Positions 38,371 to 48,706 of a stretch of 64,000 nucleotides of DNA are shown here, piece after piece. The DNA is taken from NCBI GenBank assembly GCA_963729215.1, contig CAVSND010000019.1, positions 1 through 64,000 of the forward strand. Direction: 5' to 3'. The number at the start of each line of letters is the position of its first letter. The first letter of the stretch is position 1. Source of the DNA: CAVQJU01 sp963729215. Lineage in GTDB: Bacteria > Acidobacteriota > Vicinamibacteria > Vicinamibacterales > CAVVIG01. A program made the translations under genes and the position numbers. Under the pieces are notes generated by a model, which saw only the letters and a list, made by a program, of their open reading frames with translations, ran no database searches and was not told the origin of the DNA.

Positions 38371-38776
38371 TCAGCGCGGCCGCTTCAATACGACAATCAT
38401 TCCAGCTGTATCCGCCGACTGGATGCCCATCGCTTCCCATCCGTCGGCGCCGGCGGCCGACAACGCGGCGGCCGCATCCTGGCCCGCCGGAATCCGGACC
38501 GTCCGATACTCCCATGCCTGGCGAACCACGCGTGCCTGTACGACGGCCGTCGGCGCAAATGCGACGGTGGGCGTGCCGACGACCTGCACGTTGATCGGTG
38601 GCCGCATCCTGCAGCGCCACCGGCACCGCTTGATTCTTTCCGGTGTTCTCGACGAACACCCTCGCCTGGCCGATCTGGCCGGGCCGATCCTGGCCGGCGC
38701 GAGCCGGGGCCGCCAGCATCATCCCGCCGGCCATGACGAGGATGCCGAGTGCCGCGACCGCAAGTCCTGTTCGCAT
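38371..38776 (-). CDS. Secreted DUF4177-like protein, one frameshift
   Basis: A protein of about 135 residues: signal peptide (LAVAALGILVMAGGMMLAAP, then ARA), QARVFVENTGKNQAVPVALQ, a shift near 38600, INVQVVGTPTVAFAP and a C-terminal WEYRTVRIPAGQDAAAALSA with DGWEAMGIQ and IVVLKRPR, the pattern of DUF4177. Function unknown. Confidence 0.6.
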
Positions 38777-38908
38777 GTCGAATCCTCCGCGTTGAACGCT
38801 ACGCATTTGGACGCGTACCTGGCAAGAAGAGCCTGACTGCCGCCTCGCGCCGGGCGCGGCCACCAGCGGCCATCGGCGCACTGGGCACGGGCAGCCCCGA
38901 CCGGTCGC

Positions 38909-38937
38909 TTGACAGCCATCGGGAGACGTGTTATTTA
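38909..38937 (+). promoter_or_regulatory. Promoter of the BlaI/BlaR1 operon
   Basis: TTGACA (38909-38914), a 17-bp spacer and TATTTA (38932-38937) make a near-consensus sigma-70 promoter about 80 bp before the blaI start. The operator-like palindromes at 38926-38967 overlap the -10 and the start-site region, so a bound repressor would block RNA polymerase. Confidence 0.65.
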
Positions 38938-38967
38938 TCTCGCACATGTGTTATAAAAATAACACGT
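38926..38967 (+). promoter_or_regulatory. Operator-like inverted repeats for BlaI
   Basis: ACGTGTTATTT (38926-38936) is the inverse of AAATAACACGT (38957-38967). Inside, GTGTTAT-AAAA-ATAACAC (38948-38965) is a perfect palindrome. GTGTTAT therefore occurs three times, twice direct and once inverted. BlaI/MecI repressors bind such dyads in their own promoters; the exact half-site here is inferred. Confidence 0.6.
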
Positions 38968-39030
38968 GGCTCGTGGCTCGTGGCTGGGCGGAAATGACCA
39001 GATGACTAGATGACGAGATGACCAAATTCA
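38967..39030. repeat. GTGGCTC and GATGACCA unit arrays
   Basis: Three GTGGCTC/G units (inverse of the array at 23741-23775) are followed by four units of the GATGACCA type, which run into the first codons of blaI. They make up most of the leader between the operator and the start. Confidence 0.7.
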
Positions 39031-39462
39031 CCGCGAGCTCGTTGAGCAGACGCGAGCGCCAGATCATGGACATCCTCTACCGGCAGGGCCGCGCGACCGC
39101 CGGCGAGGTCATGGAATCGCTCTCGGGCGAGCCGACCTATTCCACCGTGCGCACGCAGTTGCGCGTGCTGGAAGAAAAAGGTCACGTCCGCCACGAAGAG
39201 CACGGCCTGAAATACGTCTACTTCCCGGCCGTGCCGCGGACGGCCGCGCGCAAGTCGGCGCTGCGCCATCTGGTCGACACGTTCTTCGAGGGATCGGCCG
39301 AAGCACGCCGTTGCCGCGCTGCTCGGCGGCGAAGGCGCGCGATTGACGGACGAGGAGCTCGAGCGCATCAGCGAGATGGTGAAACGGGCCGGAACAGGCA
39401 GGGCAGGCGGTGCGGGCAGACCCGGCAAGGCGGGCAAGGCCGGAAAGGTGGAAGAGAAATGA
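39018..39462 (+). CDS. BlaI/MecI family transcriptional repressor, one frameshift
   Basis: A winged-helix repressor of about 147 residues: LSRRERQIMDILYRQGRATA, EVMESLSGEPTYSTVRTQLR, VLEEKGHVRHEEHGLKYVYF, then, after a gained base near 39297, KHAVAALLGGEGARLTDEEL and ERISEMVKRA. The C-terminus is a low-complexity Gly/Ala/Lys tail (about GTGRAGGAGRPGKAGKAGK) encoded by short DNA repeats. Its ATGA stop overlaps the BlaR1 start, so the pair is translationally coupled. It is expected to be cleaved or released by the adjacent M56 protein. Confidence 0.85.
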
Positions 39463-41155
39463 CGCTGCTGCTGAATACGTCCATCCTGAACACCTCTATC
39501 AAGGTCACCCTCATCGTCCTCGTCGCGCTGGCTGCATCGGCGCTGCTGCGGCGGCGATCGGCGGCCGTGCGGCACTTCGTCCTCGCCGCGGCTCTCGCGT
39601 GCGCGGCGGCGACTCCGGCGTTGCGGCTCGTCGCGCCGGCGTGGCAGGCGACGGCGGGTGCGTGGCTCACCGAATCGCGCCTGCAGCTCATCGACCGCCC
39701 GCTGGCTCGTGTTCGACGCGACCGACCTCCCGCGCGGTGCGGCCGGTCCCGTGGCCAATCGCCTGGTGTCCTTCGCGCAGCCGTCATCGCACGGTGGCTG
39801 ACGGTCGTGTGGGCTGGCGGGGCGGCCGCCAGCCTGTTCGTGCTGCTCGTCGGGCTGGGGCGGCTGGCGTGGCTGGCGTCGAAGTCCCGGAGCGCGTCAC
39901 CGACGGGCCGTGGGCGCGTATCGCGGCTGAACTCTCGCGCGACGTATCGGACTACGCCGGCCGCCCGCGCTGCTCCAGAGCGATCGGACCACGCTGCTCG
40001 CCACGTGGGGATTCGTCCGGCCGAAGGTCGATGCATGCCCATCCGACGTCGCGGACTGGCCCGAGGACCGCATCCGCATCGTGCTTGGCTCACGAGCTCG
40101 CGCACATCCGGCGCGGCGACTGGCTCGTGCAGCTGGTGGCGGAAGTCCTCCGGTCTGTCTACTGGTTCAACCCGGTCGTGTGGATCGGCGTGCCGGCGCC
40201 TGCGCCTCGAGAGCGAGCAGGCGTGCGACGACGCCGTGCTGGAGATGGGCGTGGAAGGCGTGGGCGTACGCGACCGAGCTCATCGACCTGGCCAGAGCGT
40301 TCAAGTCTCAGCAGGATGTTTCTTCCCGCCGCCGCCATCGCCCGTTCGTCAAGCCTCGAAAGGAGAGTTCGCGCCATGTTGAATGTCCGTCTCAACCGGG
40401 AACCCATCACACGGCGGGCGTCGATCGCCGCCGCCGCGCTGCTTGCCGCCGTCACCGTGCTCGTCGCCGGCTTCGGCGTGTCGGCGCAGAGCTTCTCGAC
40501 GGTGTCCGGCACGCTCGTCGACCAGTTCACCCGCGGCCTCGCCGGCGCCACGGTGGCGCTCGTCGAACCCGCAGCAGCAGTCGAAGTACGAGATCAAGAG
40601 CGATGCGAACGGGGCACTACGAGTTCGTCGGCGTGCCGCCCGGCAACTACGTCCTCACGGCGGAACACATGGGATTTGCACCGTCAAACGCGAAGGTGTC
40701 GTGCTGCCGGGTCAGGCGTTCCAGCAGAACGTCACCATGCAGGTCGGGATCGCTCCAGGAAACGATCACGGTGATGACGACGGCGTCCGGACGGTCCGCA
40801 GGTCAACAGCCCGTGAGTCCGAACCGCGCGTGACACCTGGCAAGACTCAGTGCCGCGTGCACCACGCACGGTTGGCGGCAACATTCGTCCGCCCACGAAG
40901 ACTCGAGGACGTCCGGCCGGTTTATCCGACCGGCGTCAAGCCAGGCGTCGTGCAGCTCGACGGCGCGCATCGGCGCGACGGGCGTGTCGCGAACATCGAT
41001 GTCGTCGGCAACATCGCGGGAACAGCCGATCCCGTGCTCGCCGATGCGGCGATCAACGGCCGATCAGCGGGTGGGAATTCACGCCGACGCTGCTGGATTG
41101 CCAGCCGATCGAGGTGCGCATGAAGGTGCACGTGAACTTCGTGGCGGCGAAATAG
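39459..41155 (+). CDS. BlaR1-type M56 metallopeptidase with carboxypeptidase-regulatory and TonB-C-like domains, heavily frameshifted
   Basis: The N-terminal membrane helices begin LNTSIKVTLIVLVALAASAL. The M56 zinc motif appears as IVLAHELAHIRRGDWLVQLV, followed by VYWFNPVVWI and LESEQACDDAVLEMGVEG. Past the protease, TRRASIAAAALLAAVTVLVA is a further helix. Next comes a CarboxypepD_reg-like beta domain (FSTVSGTLVDQFTRGLAGAT, HYEFVGVPPGNYVLTAEHMG), then a TonB C-terminal-like domain (VYPTGVKPGVVQLDGRIGRD, ADAAINAISGWEFTPTL, VHVNFVAAK). At least eight frame changes occur in 1.7 kb, the densest damage in the window. It would sense an envelope signal and trigger BlaI loss. Confidence 0.7.
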
Positions 41156-41156
41156 A

Positions 41157-43305
41157 TCACCGGCCGAAAGACAGAGGTCCACGAGGTCCAATAGGTCCAC
41201 GTGGTCCAGAAAGTCCGGCTCGGACAACGCGGAGCCTTCGGACCCGTGGACTACTGGACCTCGTGGACCTATCGTATTGCTTCGGTCCCTCGTCCGGAAG
41301 CGCAAACGCGACCAGTTCGGCGCTGTAGTTGCCCCCGCCGATGGCCAGCACGATGTACTGCTTGCCGTTCAGCATGTAGGTCATCGGCGAGCCGGTCTGC
41401 GGCGCCGGCATGTACACCTCGCCGGCGTCCTTGCCCGTCGCCTTGTCGTACGCGCGCAGCATCGCGCCGCGCCGGCCGTCGGGCAGCGTGAAGAACCCGC
41501 CTTCGCCGGCGATGACGAGCGACTTCGTGACGAGCGTCCCGATGCGGCCGTCGCGTCCCGTCCGCGGAATCGTCACGCCCTTGAGCGCCGGGTGGTTGCG
41601 GATGCTGTCGGGCGTCTCGCCGTGCGCGAACCTGCCAGACGAGCTCGCCCTTGTTCATGTCGAGCGCGGTGATGCGGCCGTAGGGCGGCTTGATGAGCGG
41701 CAGGCCCTGGACGAAGAGGCCGTTGCCGCTCTCGCCGCCGGCGCCGAGCGCCGGCCCGGTGGCCGGCGCCGGCTTCGCTCGGATCGGGCGCCGTGGCCCG
41801 TGATGAAGTTCATGTCCGACTTGCGGCGCTCGTCAGGCGGCGTCGAGGCCGAGCGCGCTCGCCGCCGTCACCGAGAAGACGTACATGATGCGCGTTTCGG
41901 GATCGAACGAGCCGCCTTCCCAGTTGGCGCCGCCGGTCGCCGCCGGCAGGATCAGCGTGGCGCGCGGGCCTTCCCATTTGCTGACGACGGGCGGCGTGAA
42001 GATCGGGCCGATCTTGTACTTCGACGCGAACTCCACCGCCTCCGCTTTGAGTCTCCGGCGTGAAGTCGATCGAGATCGTCGAGCGACACGCCCTGGCGAT
42101 CGAACGCCGGCGGCTTGGTCGGGAACGGCTGCGTCGGCGAATACCACTCGCCGGGCACGTCGCCCTTGGCGACCGGACGCTCTTCGATCGGCCAGATCGG
42201 CTGGCCGGTCGCGCGATCGAACACGTAGACCCAGCCCTGCTTGGTCGGCTGCGCGAGCGCCTTGATGGCGCGGCCGTTGACCGTGATGTCCATCAGGATC
42301 GGCGCGCACGGGATGTCCATGTCCCAGATGCCGTGGTGCACGAGCTGGTAGTGCCACTTCCGCTTGCCGGTCTGCAGATCGACGGCGACGACGCTCTCGC
42401 CGAACAGGCCCGCGCCGGGACGATGGCCGCCGTAGTAGTCGCCAGTCGGCAGCTCGACGGGCAGGTAGACGAGGCCGAGCTCTTCGTCCACCGACATCTG
42501 GCGCCCACACGCCGGCGTTGCCGGTGTAGGTCCACGACTCGTTTTCCCACGTGTCGTTGCCGAACTCGCCGAGCTGCGGGATCGTGTGGAAGATCCAGAG
42601 GCGCTTGCCGGTCCGCACGTCGAATCCGCGGACGTAGCCCTTCTCGTTCTGCCGGCTCTTCGGCGAGCTGCCGGGCAGGTGCGCGGCGCCGACGATGACG
42701 ACGTTCTTCGCGACGATGGGCGCCGCGTGCAGGCCGATTTCGCCGTTGACCAGGTCCATCACCTGGTCGTCCTCGAGCTTGAGATCGACGATGCCGCTCT
42801 TGCCGAACGTCGGAACCGGCGCGCCGGTTTTCGCGTCGAGGGCGACGAGCTGGTAGCCGGGCGTGACGTAGAGGATGCGGCTGTCGTTCCGGCCGTCGGT
42901 CCAGTAGGCGAGGCCGCGGCCGGACAGCTTGCGCGGCGCCGTGTCGGCGCGCTTGCCCTCCCGCTCGCTGTGCATCCACATCATCTCGCCGGTCGCCGCG
43001 TCGAGCGCGACCACGGCCCGCCGCGAGCCGGCCGTGCGTATAGAGCACGCCGTTCGACCATCAGCGGCGTGGACTCGTAGTTGTATTCAGGCCGCGGGCC
43101 GAGCGCGTCGGTCTTGAATCGCCAGGCGACCTGCAGCTTGTTGAAGTTGTCCGCCGTTGATCTGATCGAGCGGCGCGTAGCGCGTGTTCCCCAGATCGCC
43201 GCCGTAGGTCCGCCACTCGCCGGCCGGTGCGCCGGCCTGACCCGCCAGACGCGCGCCGCCGGCCGCAAGAACGAGAACGATCAACGAAAGCGAAACACGT
43301 CGCAT
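41157..43305 (-). CDS. PQQ-dependent dehydrogenase A, frameshifted
   Basis: A periplasmic quinoprotein of about 680 residues. Signal peptide ends ARLAGQ. Propeller motifs: WRTYGGDLGNTRYAPLDQI, VAWRFKTDALGPRPEYNYES, RGLAYWTDGRNDSRILYVTP, GEIGLHAAPIVAKNVVIVGA, GTGNAGVW-like WTYTGNAGVWA, VELPTGDYYGGHRPG, WHYQLVHHGIWDMDIPCAP, IKALAQPTKQGWVYVFDRAT, VPGEWYSPTQPFPTKPP and MTYMLNGKQYIVLAIGGGNY. Frame changes near 43140, 43035, 42500, 42075 and 41640, plus an in-frame stop near 41838. After ALPDEGPKQ the frame stays open into the repeat array, adding GPRGPIGPRGP. Electron acceptor unknown; closely similar to dehydrogenase B. Confidence 0.8.
41172..41276. repeat. Inverted pair of 9-bp repeat arrays (GGTCCACNN)
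   Basis: Four GGTCCANNN units at 41174-41207 are mirrored by GGACC units at 41240-41269, giving arms of over 30 bp around a 30-base spacer that contains its own GGCTCGG/CGGAGCC pairing. It separates the convergent BlaR1 and PQQ dehydrogenase genes. Confidence 0.8.
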
Positions 43306-43364
43306 ATGTGCAACGCCTCATCGGAAACGTAGAACGGAGGACTGTCAGAACCCCGCCACATGAC

Positions 43365-43408
43365 GGCCGGGACCTGAAGGCCCGTGAACCCCTCGAACCT
43401 CTCGTGAC
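43365..43408. repeat. Short degenerate 9-bp array
   Basis: GGACCTGAAGGCCCGTGAAC is followed by CCCTCGAACCTCTCGTGACC, a degenerate copy of the GGACC/GAACC 9-bp family, just beyond the stop codon of dehydrogenase B. Confidence 0.5.
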
Positions 43409-45535
43409 CTATGACGGAAGCCTGAACGCCACCAACTCCGCCGTGTACGACCCGCCGCTGATCGCGAGCACGATGTACTGCTTGCCGTTCAGCATGTACG
43501 TCATCGGCGTGCCGCTCTGCGGCGCCGGCATGTAGACGGACGCCGAGCTCGTTGCCCGTCGCCTTGTCGTACGCGCGCAGCATCGCGCCGCGCTGGCCGT
43601 TCGGCGTCGTGAAGAACCCGCCTTCGCCCGCGACAACCAGCGTCTTCGTGACGAGCACGCCGATGCGGCCGGTCCGCCCGGTCCTCGGAATCGTCACGCC
43701 CTTGAGCGCCGGATGATTCTTGATGTTGTCGGGCGTCTCGCCGTGTGCGATCTGCCAGACGAGATCGCCCTTGTTCATGTCGAACGCGGTGATGCGGCCG
43801 TAGGGCGGCTTGATGAGCGGCAGGCCCTGCACCGTCAACGCCGCCGGCCCCGCCGCCTTCGGCCGCCGCGGGCGCCTGGTTCACCGGGTACCGGCGACGG
43901 CGACGCCGGGCGTTCCGGCATTCGCCGCCCGGCCGGCGCGCCGCCGGCCCGGCCCCGTCCGGCCGGTGCAGGCGCATTCGGATCGCGCGCGATGCCCGAG
44001 AGGTACGCGAAGTCGCGACTTGCCGCCGTCGTTCTTCACCAGCCCCAGCGGCGTCGGCGTCGTCGTCGAGTAGACGTAGAACATCTTCGTCTCGGGATCG
44101 AACGAGGCGCCGTGCCAGTTCACGCCGCCGCCGGCCGACGGCAGCATCAGCGTGGCCAGCGGCGACGGCCACGTGGAGACCACAGGCGGCGTGAAGATGG
44201 GACCGATCTTGTAGCGCGACGCCAGCTTGCACCGCTTCGGCCTTCAGCTCCGGCGTGAAGTCGATCAGGTCGTCGAGGGACACACCCTGGCGATCGAACG
44301 GCGGCGGCTTCGTCACGAACGGCTGCGTGGGCGAATACCACTCGCCGGGTACGTTGCCCTGTTCCGACCGGCCGCTCTTCGATGGGCCACACCGGCTGTC
44401 CGGTGATGCGATCGAACGTGTAGATCCAGCCCTGCTTGGTCGGCTGCGCCAGCGCCTTGATGGCGCGGCCGTTCACGGTGATGTCGATCAGGATCGGCGC
44501 GCACGGGAATGTCCATGTCCCAGATGCCGTGGTGCACGAGCTGGTAGTGCCACTTGCGCTTGCCGGTCGTCAGATCGACGGCCACCACGCTCTCGCCGAA
44601 CAGGCCCGCGCCGGGACGATGGCCGCCGTAGTAGTCGCCCGTCGGCAGCTCGACCGGCAGATAGACCGTGTTGAGCTCTTCGTCGACGGCAATTTGTCCC
44701 CACACGCCGGCGTTGCCGGTGTAGACCCACGATTCCTTTTCCCACGTGTCGTTGCCGAATTCGCCCTGCTGGGGAATGGTGTGGAAGATCCACAGGCGTT
44801 TGCCCGTCTTGACGTCGAAGCCGCGGACGTAGCCCTTCTCGTTCTGCCTGCTCTTCGGGTTGCCGCCCGGCATGTGCGCGGCGCCGACGATGACGGTGTT
44901 CTTCGCGACGATAGGCGTCGCGTGAAGGCCGATTTCGCCGGTCACCGGATCCATCACCTGATCGTCGTTCTGCTTCAGATCGACGATGCCGTTGGTGCCG
45001 AAACTCGCGGACCAGTTCGCCGGTCATCGCGTTCAGCGCGACGAGCTGGTAGCCGGGCGTGACGTAGAGCACCCGGCGATCGTTCTGGCCGTCGGTCCAG
45101 TAGGCGAGGCCGCGGCCGGACAGCTTGCGCGGCGCCGATTCGCCGCGCGGCCCCTCGTGTTCCTGGTGCATCCACAGCATCTCGCCGGTCGCGGCATCGA
45201 GCCCGACCACCGCGCGGCGCGTGCCGGCGGTGACGTAGATCATGCCGTTGGCCATCAGCGGCGTGGATTCCCAGTTGTATTCGGGCCGCGGGCCGAGCGC
45301 GTCAGCCTTGAAGCGCCACGCCACCTCGAGCTTGCCGAAGTTGTCCTTGTTGATCTGGTCGAGCGGCGAATAGTGCGTGTTCGCGAGGTCGGCGGCGTAG
45401 GTGCGCCATTCCCGATTGGGCGGGGCGGCCTGACCGGACGAGCTTGATCGTCGCGCCCGGACAGCCGACGACGGCGAGACAGGCGGCGAACAGGCGCAGA
45501 CACGCGGAGCGTTTCATGATCCGCAGGCTTTTCAT
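43409..45535 (-). CDS. PQQ-dependent dehydrogenase B, frameshifted
   Basis: A tandem paralogue of dehydrogenase A, with nearly identical motifs: YAADLANTHYSPLDQINKDN, VAWRFKADALGPRPEYNWES, MIYVTAGTRRAVVGLDAATG, DPVTGEIGLHATPIVAKNTV, WVYTGNAGVWGQIAVDEELN, WHYQLVHHGIWDMDIP, IKALAQPTKQGWIYTFDRIT, LPLIKPPYGRITAFDMNKGD, VTIPRTGRTGRIGVLVTKTL and SGGSYTAELVAFRLPS. The start (45535 or 45517) gives a leader with a lipobox-like VVGCPG. At least seven frame changes. Membrane-attached periplasmic sugar/alcohol oxidation is likely, by family. Gene duplication is evident. Confidence 0.8.
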
Positions 45536-45564
45536 GGGCTGTCCCCCTCGCTTGTAAGAGCAGT

Positions 45565-47491
45565 ATGATATGGCGACTTCATGCGGAAAGTGGACCGCTC
45601 GTTTCCGCAGGAATTTTGTCCGCGGTCGTCGCGGCCCGCCTGGGCCCCGGCAGGAGCCCAGGCGGTCACGGCCGGCCAGCCGGCTCGACGCCGGCAGCCC
45701 GCACGAGCCGGATTCGCGAGGCGGCCGCGAGGAATCTGGCGCTGTTCCAGCAAAGCCAGAAGCACTGGTTCGACGTCCAGCGCTGCGATTCGTGCCACCA
45801 CCAGTATCAGCCGGCGCTGGCCTACCAGTCGGCGCGCGAGCACGGCATTCCCTTCGACGAAACCATCGCGCGGGCCGACGCCGCCAAGGCGTTCACCTAC
45901 GCGGACCTCGATAAGGCCGTTCAGTACTCGTGGATCATCGAGCCCGCCATCGACGATGGCTACCGGCTGGTCGCGGCCGATGCGGCCGGCGTCCGGCCGA
46001 ATCTCGACGACGGCCGTCATGGCGCGCGATGCTGGCGGACCGGCAGAATCCCGCCGGCGACTGGCCGAGCCACCGGCAGCGGCCGCCGTCCTCATACAGC
46101 AACGTCACGTTCACGGCGCTCGCCGTCCGCGGGCATCCAGCTGTACAGCCATCCGACGCAGAAGGCCGAGCGTCGCGCAGCACGTGGCGCTGGCGCGCCG
46201 CTGGCTCGAAGCGCACACGCGCCGGCGGACACCGAAGAGCGCACGTATCAGCTGCTGGGGCTGAAATGGACCGGCGCCGATCGCGCATCGCTCGCAGAAG
46301 CTGGCGCGCGAGCTGGCGCGCGACGCAGGAAGCCGACGGCGGCTGGAGCTCGCTCGACGGCCGCGTCAGCGATGCGTACTCAACCGGGCAGGCGCTCGTC
46401 GCGCTGCACGACGCCGGCGGCGTGCCGATATCGGACGCGAACTGGCAGCGCGGCATCGACTACCTGCTGAAGACGCAGGCGCCCGACGGGTCGTGGCACG
46501 TGGCGACGCGGCTCTATCCGCCGGCGCCGCTCAGCCCGCCGTACTTCGAGAGCGGCCTGCCGTACGGACACGATCAGTTCCTGTCGGCGCAGGGCGGCGC
46601 GTGGGCCGTGATGGCGCTCGCGCGCGCGCTCGGCCCGGCCCGCGCTGTCACGCCGGCAGCCGCTGCCGGATGTCGCGCCCGGTGAACGTCGAGCCATGGG
46701 CCGAGACCGTGCTGTTCGGCAGCGTCGGCCGACGTGCGCACGCTGCTCGCGAACGGGTTCGACGCCAACTCCGCGACGAAATCCGGCGGCACGACGGCGC
46801 TGATGATGGCCGCGCCAGACGCCGAGAAGATGAAGCTGCTGATCGATCGCGGCGCGAACGTGAACGCGCGATCCGAAACGAAATATACGGCGCTGATGGT
46901 CGCGGCGCAGCACGGCACGCACTCGACGGCCGCGGTCCGGCTGCTGCTCGCGCACGGCGCCGACGCCAGCCAGTCGCAGGGCCAGCCGCTCTTCAACGCC
47001 GATCCGCTGTTTCTGGCGGCGTACGCGCGGCAATGCCGACGTGCTGCCCGACCTGCTGAAGGCCGGCGCGAGCCTGAACGGGGAGATGCGGCTCATCGGC
47101 ACGTCGAACACCGACGCGATCTCCGGCGCCGTTCGCCACGGCTACCTCGACGTCGCGCGCGTGCTCGTGCGAGCTCGGCGCGCCCGTGGATCGCACGGAC
47201 GCGCGCATCACGCCGCTCGTCAAGGCCGTGCTCGGCGACCAGGTCGAGATGGCCCGGTTCCTCATCTCGAAGGGCGCCGACGTGAACCACGTGGACGGCA
47301 ACGGCATGACGCCGCTGCTCTACGCGGCGTCAATCGATTTCGGCAGCTCCGCGATGATCGACATGCTGCTCAAGGCCGGCGCGCGCACCGACATGAAGAC
47401 GAAGGAAGGCAAGACGGCGCTCGAGCTCGCGCGAGCAGTACAAGCACACGCACCTGCATCGCGAGCCTCTCAGGTCATCAAGCGCAATTGA
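45565..47491 (+). CDS. Haem-c / alpha-alpha toroid / ankyrin-repeat fusion protein, frameshifted
   Basis: Three parts in one gene. First, a cytochrome-c-like CXXCH: NLALFQQSQKHWFDVQRCDS, then CHHQYQPALAYQSAREHGIP. Second, a squalene-cyclase/prenyltransferase-like helical repeat region: VQYSWIIEPAIDDGYRLVAA, QLYSHPTQKAE, YQLLGLKWTGADRA, QEADGGWSSLDGRVSDAYST, WQRGIDYLLKTQAPDGSWHV and PPYFESGLPYGHDQFLSAQG. Third, about six ankyrin repeats: VRTLLANGFDANSATKSGGT, KLLIDRGANVNARSETKYTA, RLLLAHGADAS, VLPDLLKAGASLNG, ARFLISKGADVNHVDGNGMT and MLLKAGARTDMKTKEGKTAL. Six or more frame changes; the N-terminus is unclear. Function unknown. Confidence 0.75.
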
Positions 47492-47527
47492 TGAAGTGAA
47501 GTCAGGCATGAAGCAGCGGTGGCTGTC

Positions 47528-48622
47528 ATGAGACTGAGTTGCCATTAGCGTGCTGCTGCGCTGAGCCTGATCCGGCCGCGGCGCGCAGCAGGCCGTGCCG
47601 GAGATTCCGTTCGATTCGGTGCCCGAACTTCTTCAAGCTGCCGCCGGATCTGAACTTCGGCGAGGACGCCGGCGTCGCGGTCAACTCGAAGGGCCACGTC
47701 TTCGTCTACACGCGATCGAACAGCGCGACCGGCGCGGCGTACGGCGGCGCGGCGTCGCAGCTGCTCGAATTCGATCAGACCGGCAAGTTCGTCCGCGAGA
47801 TCGGCAAGGGCCTCTACGCCTGGGCGTTCGCGCACGCCGTGCGCGTCGACAAGGACGACAACATCTGGGCCGTGGACAAGGGCTCGGACATGGTCATCAA
47901 GTTCAACCCGGAAGGCCACGTCGCGATGGTGTTCGGCCGGAAGAAGGAAGCGTCGGACGAAGAGGCCGAGCCCTGGAAGCGCAACCTCAAGCCGCCGCTC
48001 CCGCCGATCAACGGGAACTTCCGCCAGCCGACCGACGTCGCGTGGAACGCGGCCGGCGACATCTTCATCAGCGACGGCTACGTCAACGCGCGCGTCGCGA
48101 AGTACGACAAGAACGGCGACTGGGTGAAGAGCTTCGGCGAGCCGGGCAGCGGGCCGGGGCAGCTGAACACGCCGCACAGCATCGCGACCGACGCGCAGGG
48201 CAACGTCTACGTCGCCAACCGCGGCAACGTCCGCATCGAGGTGTTCGACAGCGACGGCAAGTACCTGCGCCAGATCAAGCTGGACGTGCCGCTGCCCGCC
48301 GGACGCACGGCCGGCGATCGGCAACACGCCGGCGCCGAACGCGCCTCCCGGGACGATGAGCCCCGGCGCGCCGTGGGCCGTCTGCATCACGCCGGGCCCC
48401 AACCAGGTGCTCTACGCGGCCGACGCGTACCCGGGACGGATCTACAAGCTGACGCTCGACGGGAAGATCCTCGGCGTGCTCGGCAAGGCAGGGAAGCAGC
48501 CGAAGCAGTTCGGCTGGATCCACGAGATCGCGTGCCCGTCGGAAAACGAGCTCTACGTCGCCGAGATCATCAACTGGCGCGTGCAGAAGCTGCAGCTGCA
48601 TCCGGACCGATCAACGAAATAA
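47528..48622 (+). CDS. NHL/six-bladed propeller protein, frameshifted
   Basis: After a broken leader (ATG 47528 soon meets a stop; a base shift restores PEIPFDSVPNFFKLPPDLNF) the protein shows repeated propeller units: EDAGVAVNSKGHVFVYTRS, AHAVRVDKDDNIWAVDKGSD, DVAWNAAGDIFISDGYVNAR, SIATDAQGNVYVANRGNVRI and WAVCITPGPNQVLYAADAYP, ending INWRVQKLQLHPDRSTK. A second shift lies near 48300. Such proteins resemble peptidyl-glycine lyase/NHL propellers and are often secreted in acidobacteria. No catalytic residues can be named. Confidence 0.7.
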
Positions 48623-48639
48623 GTGACGCAGGCGAAGTG

Positions 48640-48706
48640 CAGGCAGGGAAGTCAGGCTTGCCGAACCTACCTGGCCTGCCTGCACTTCCAGCTCGACCTG
48701 CCTTCG
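48640..48706. repeat. GGCAGG/CCTGCC tandem units in a convergent gap
   Basis: GCAGGCAGGGAAGTCAGGC on the left is mirrored by CCTGGCCTGCCTGCACTTCC on the right, an imperfect inverted repeat between the NHL gene and the response-regulator gene. Confidence 0.6.
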
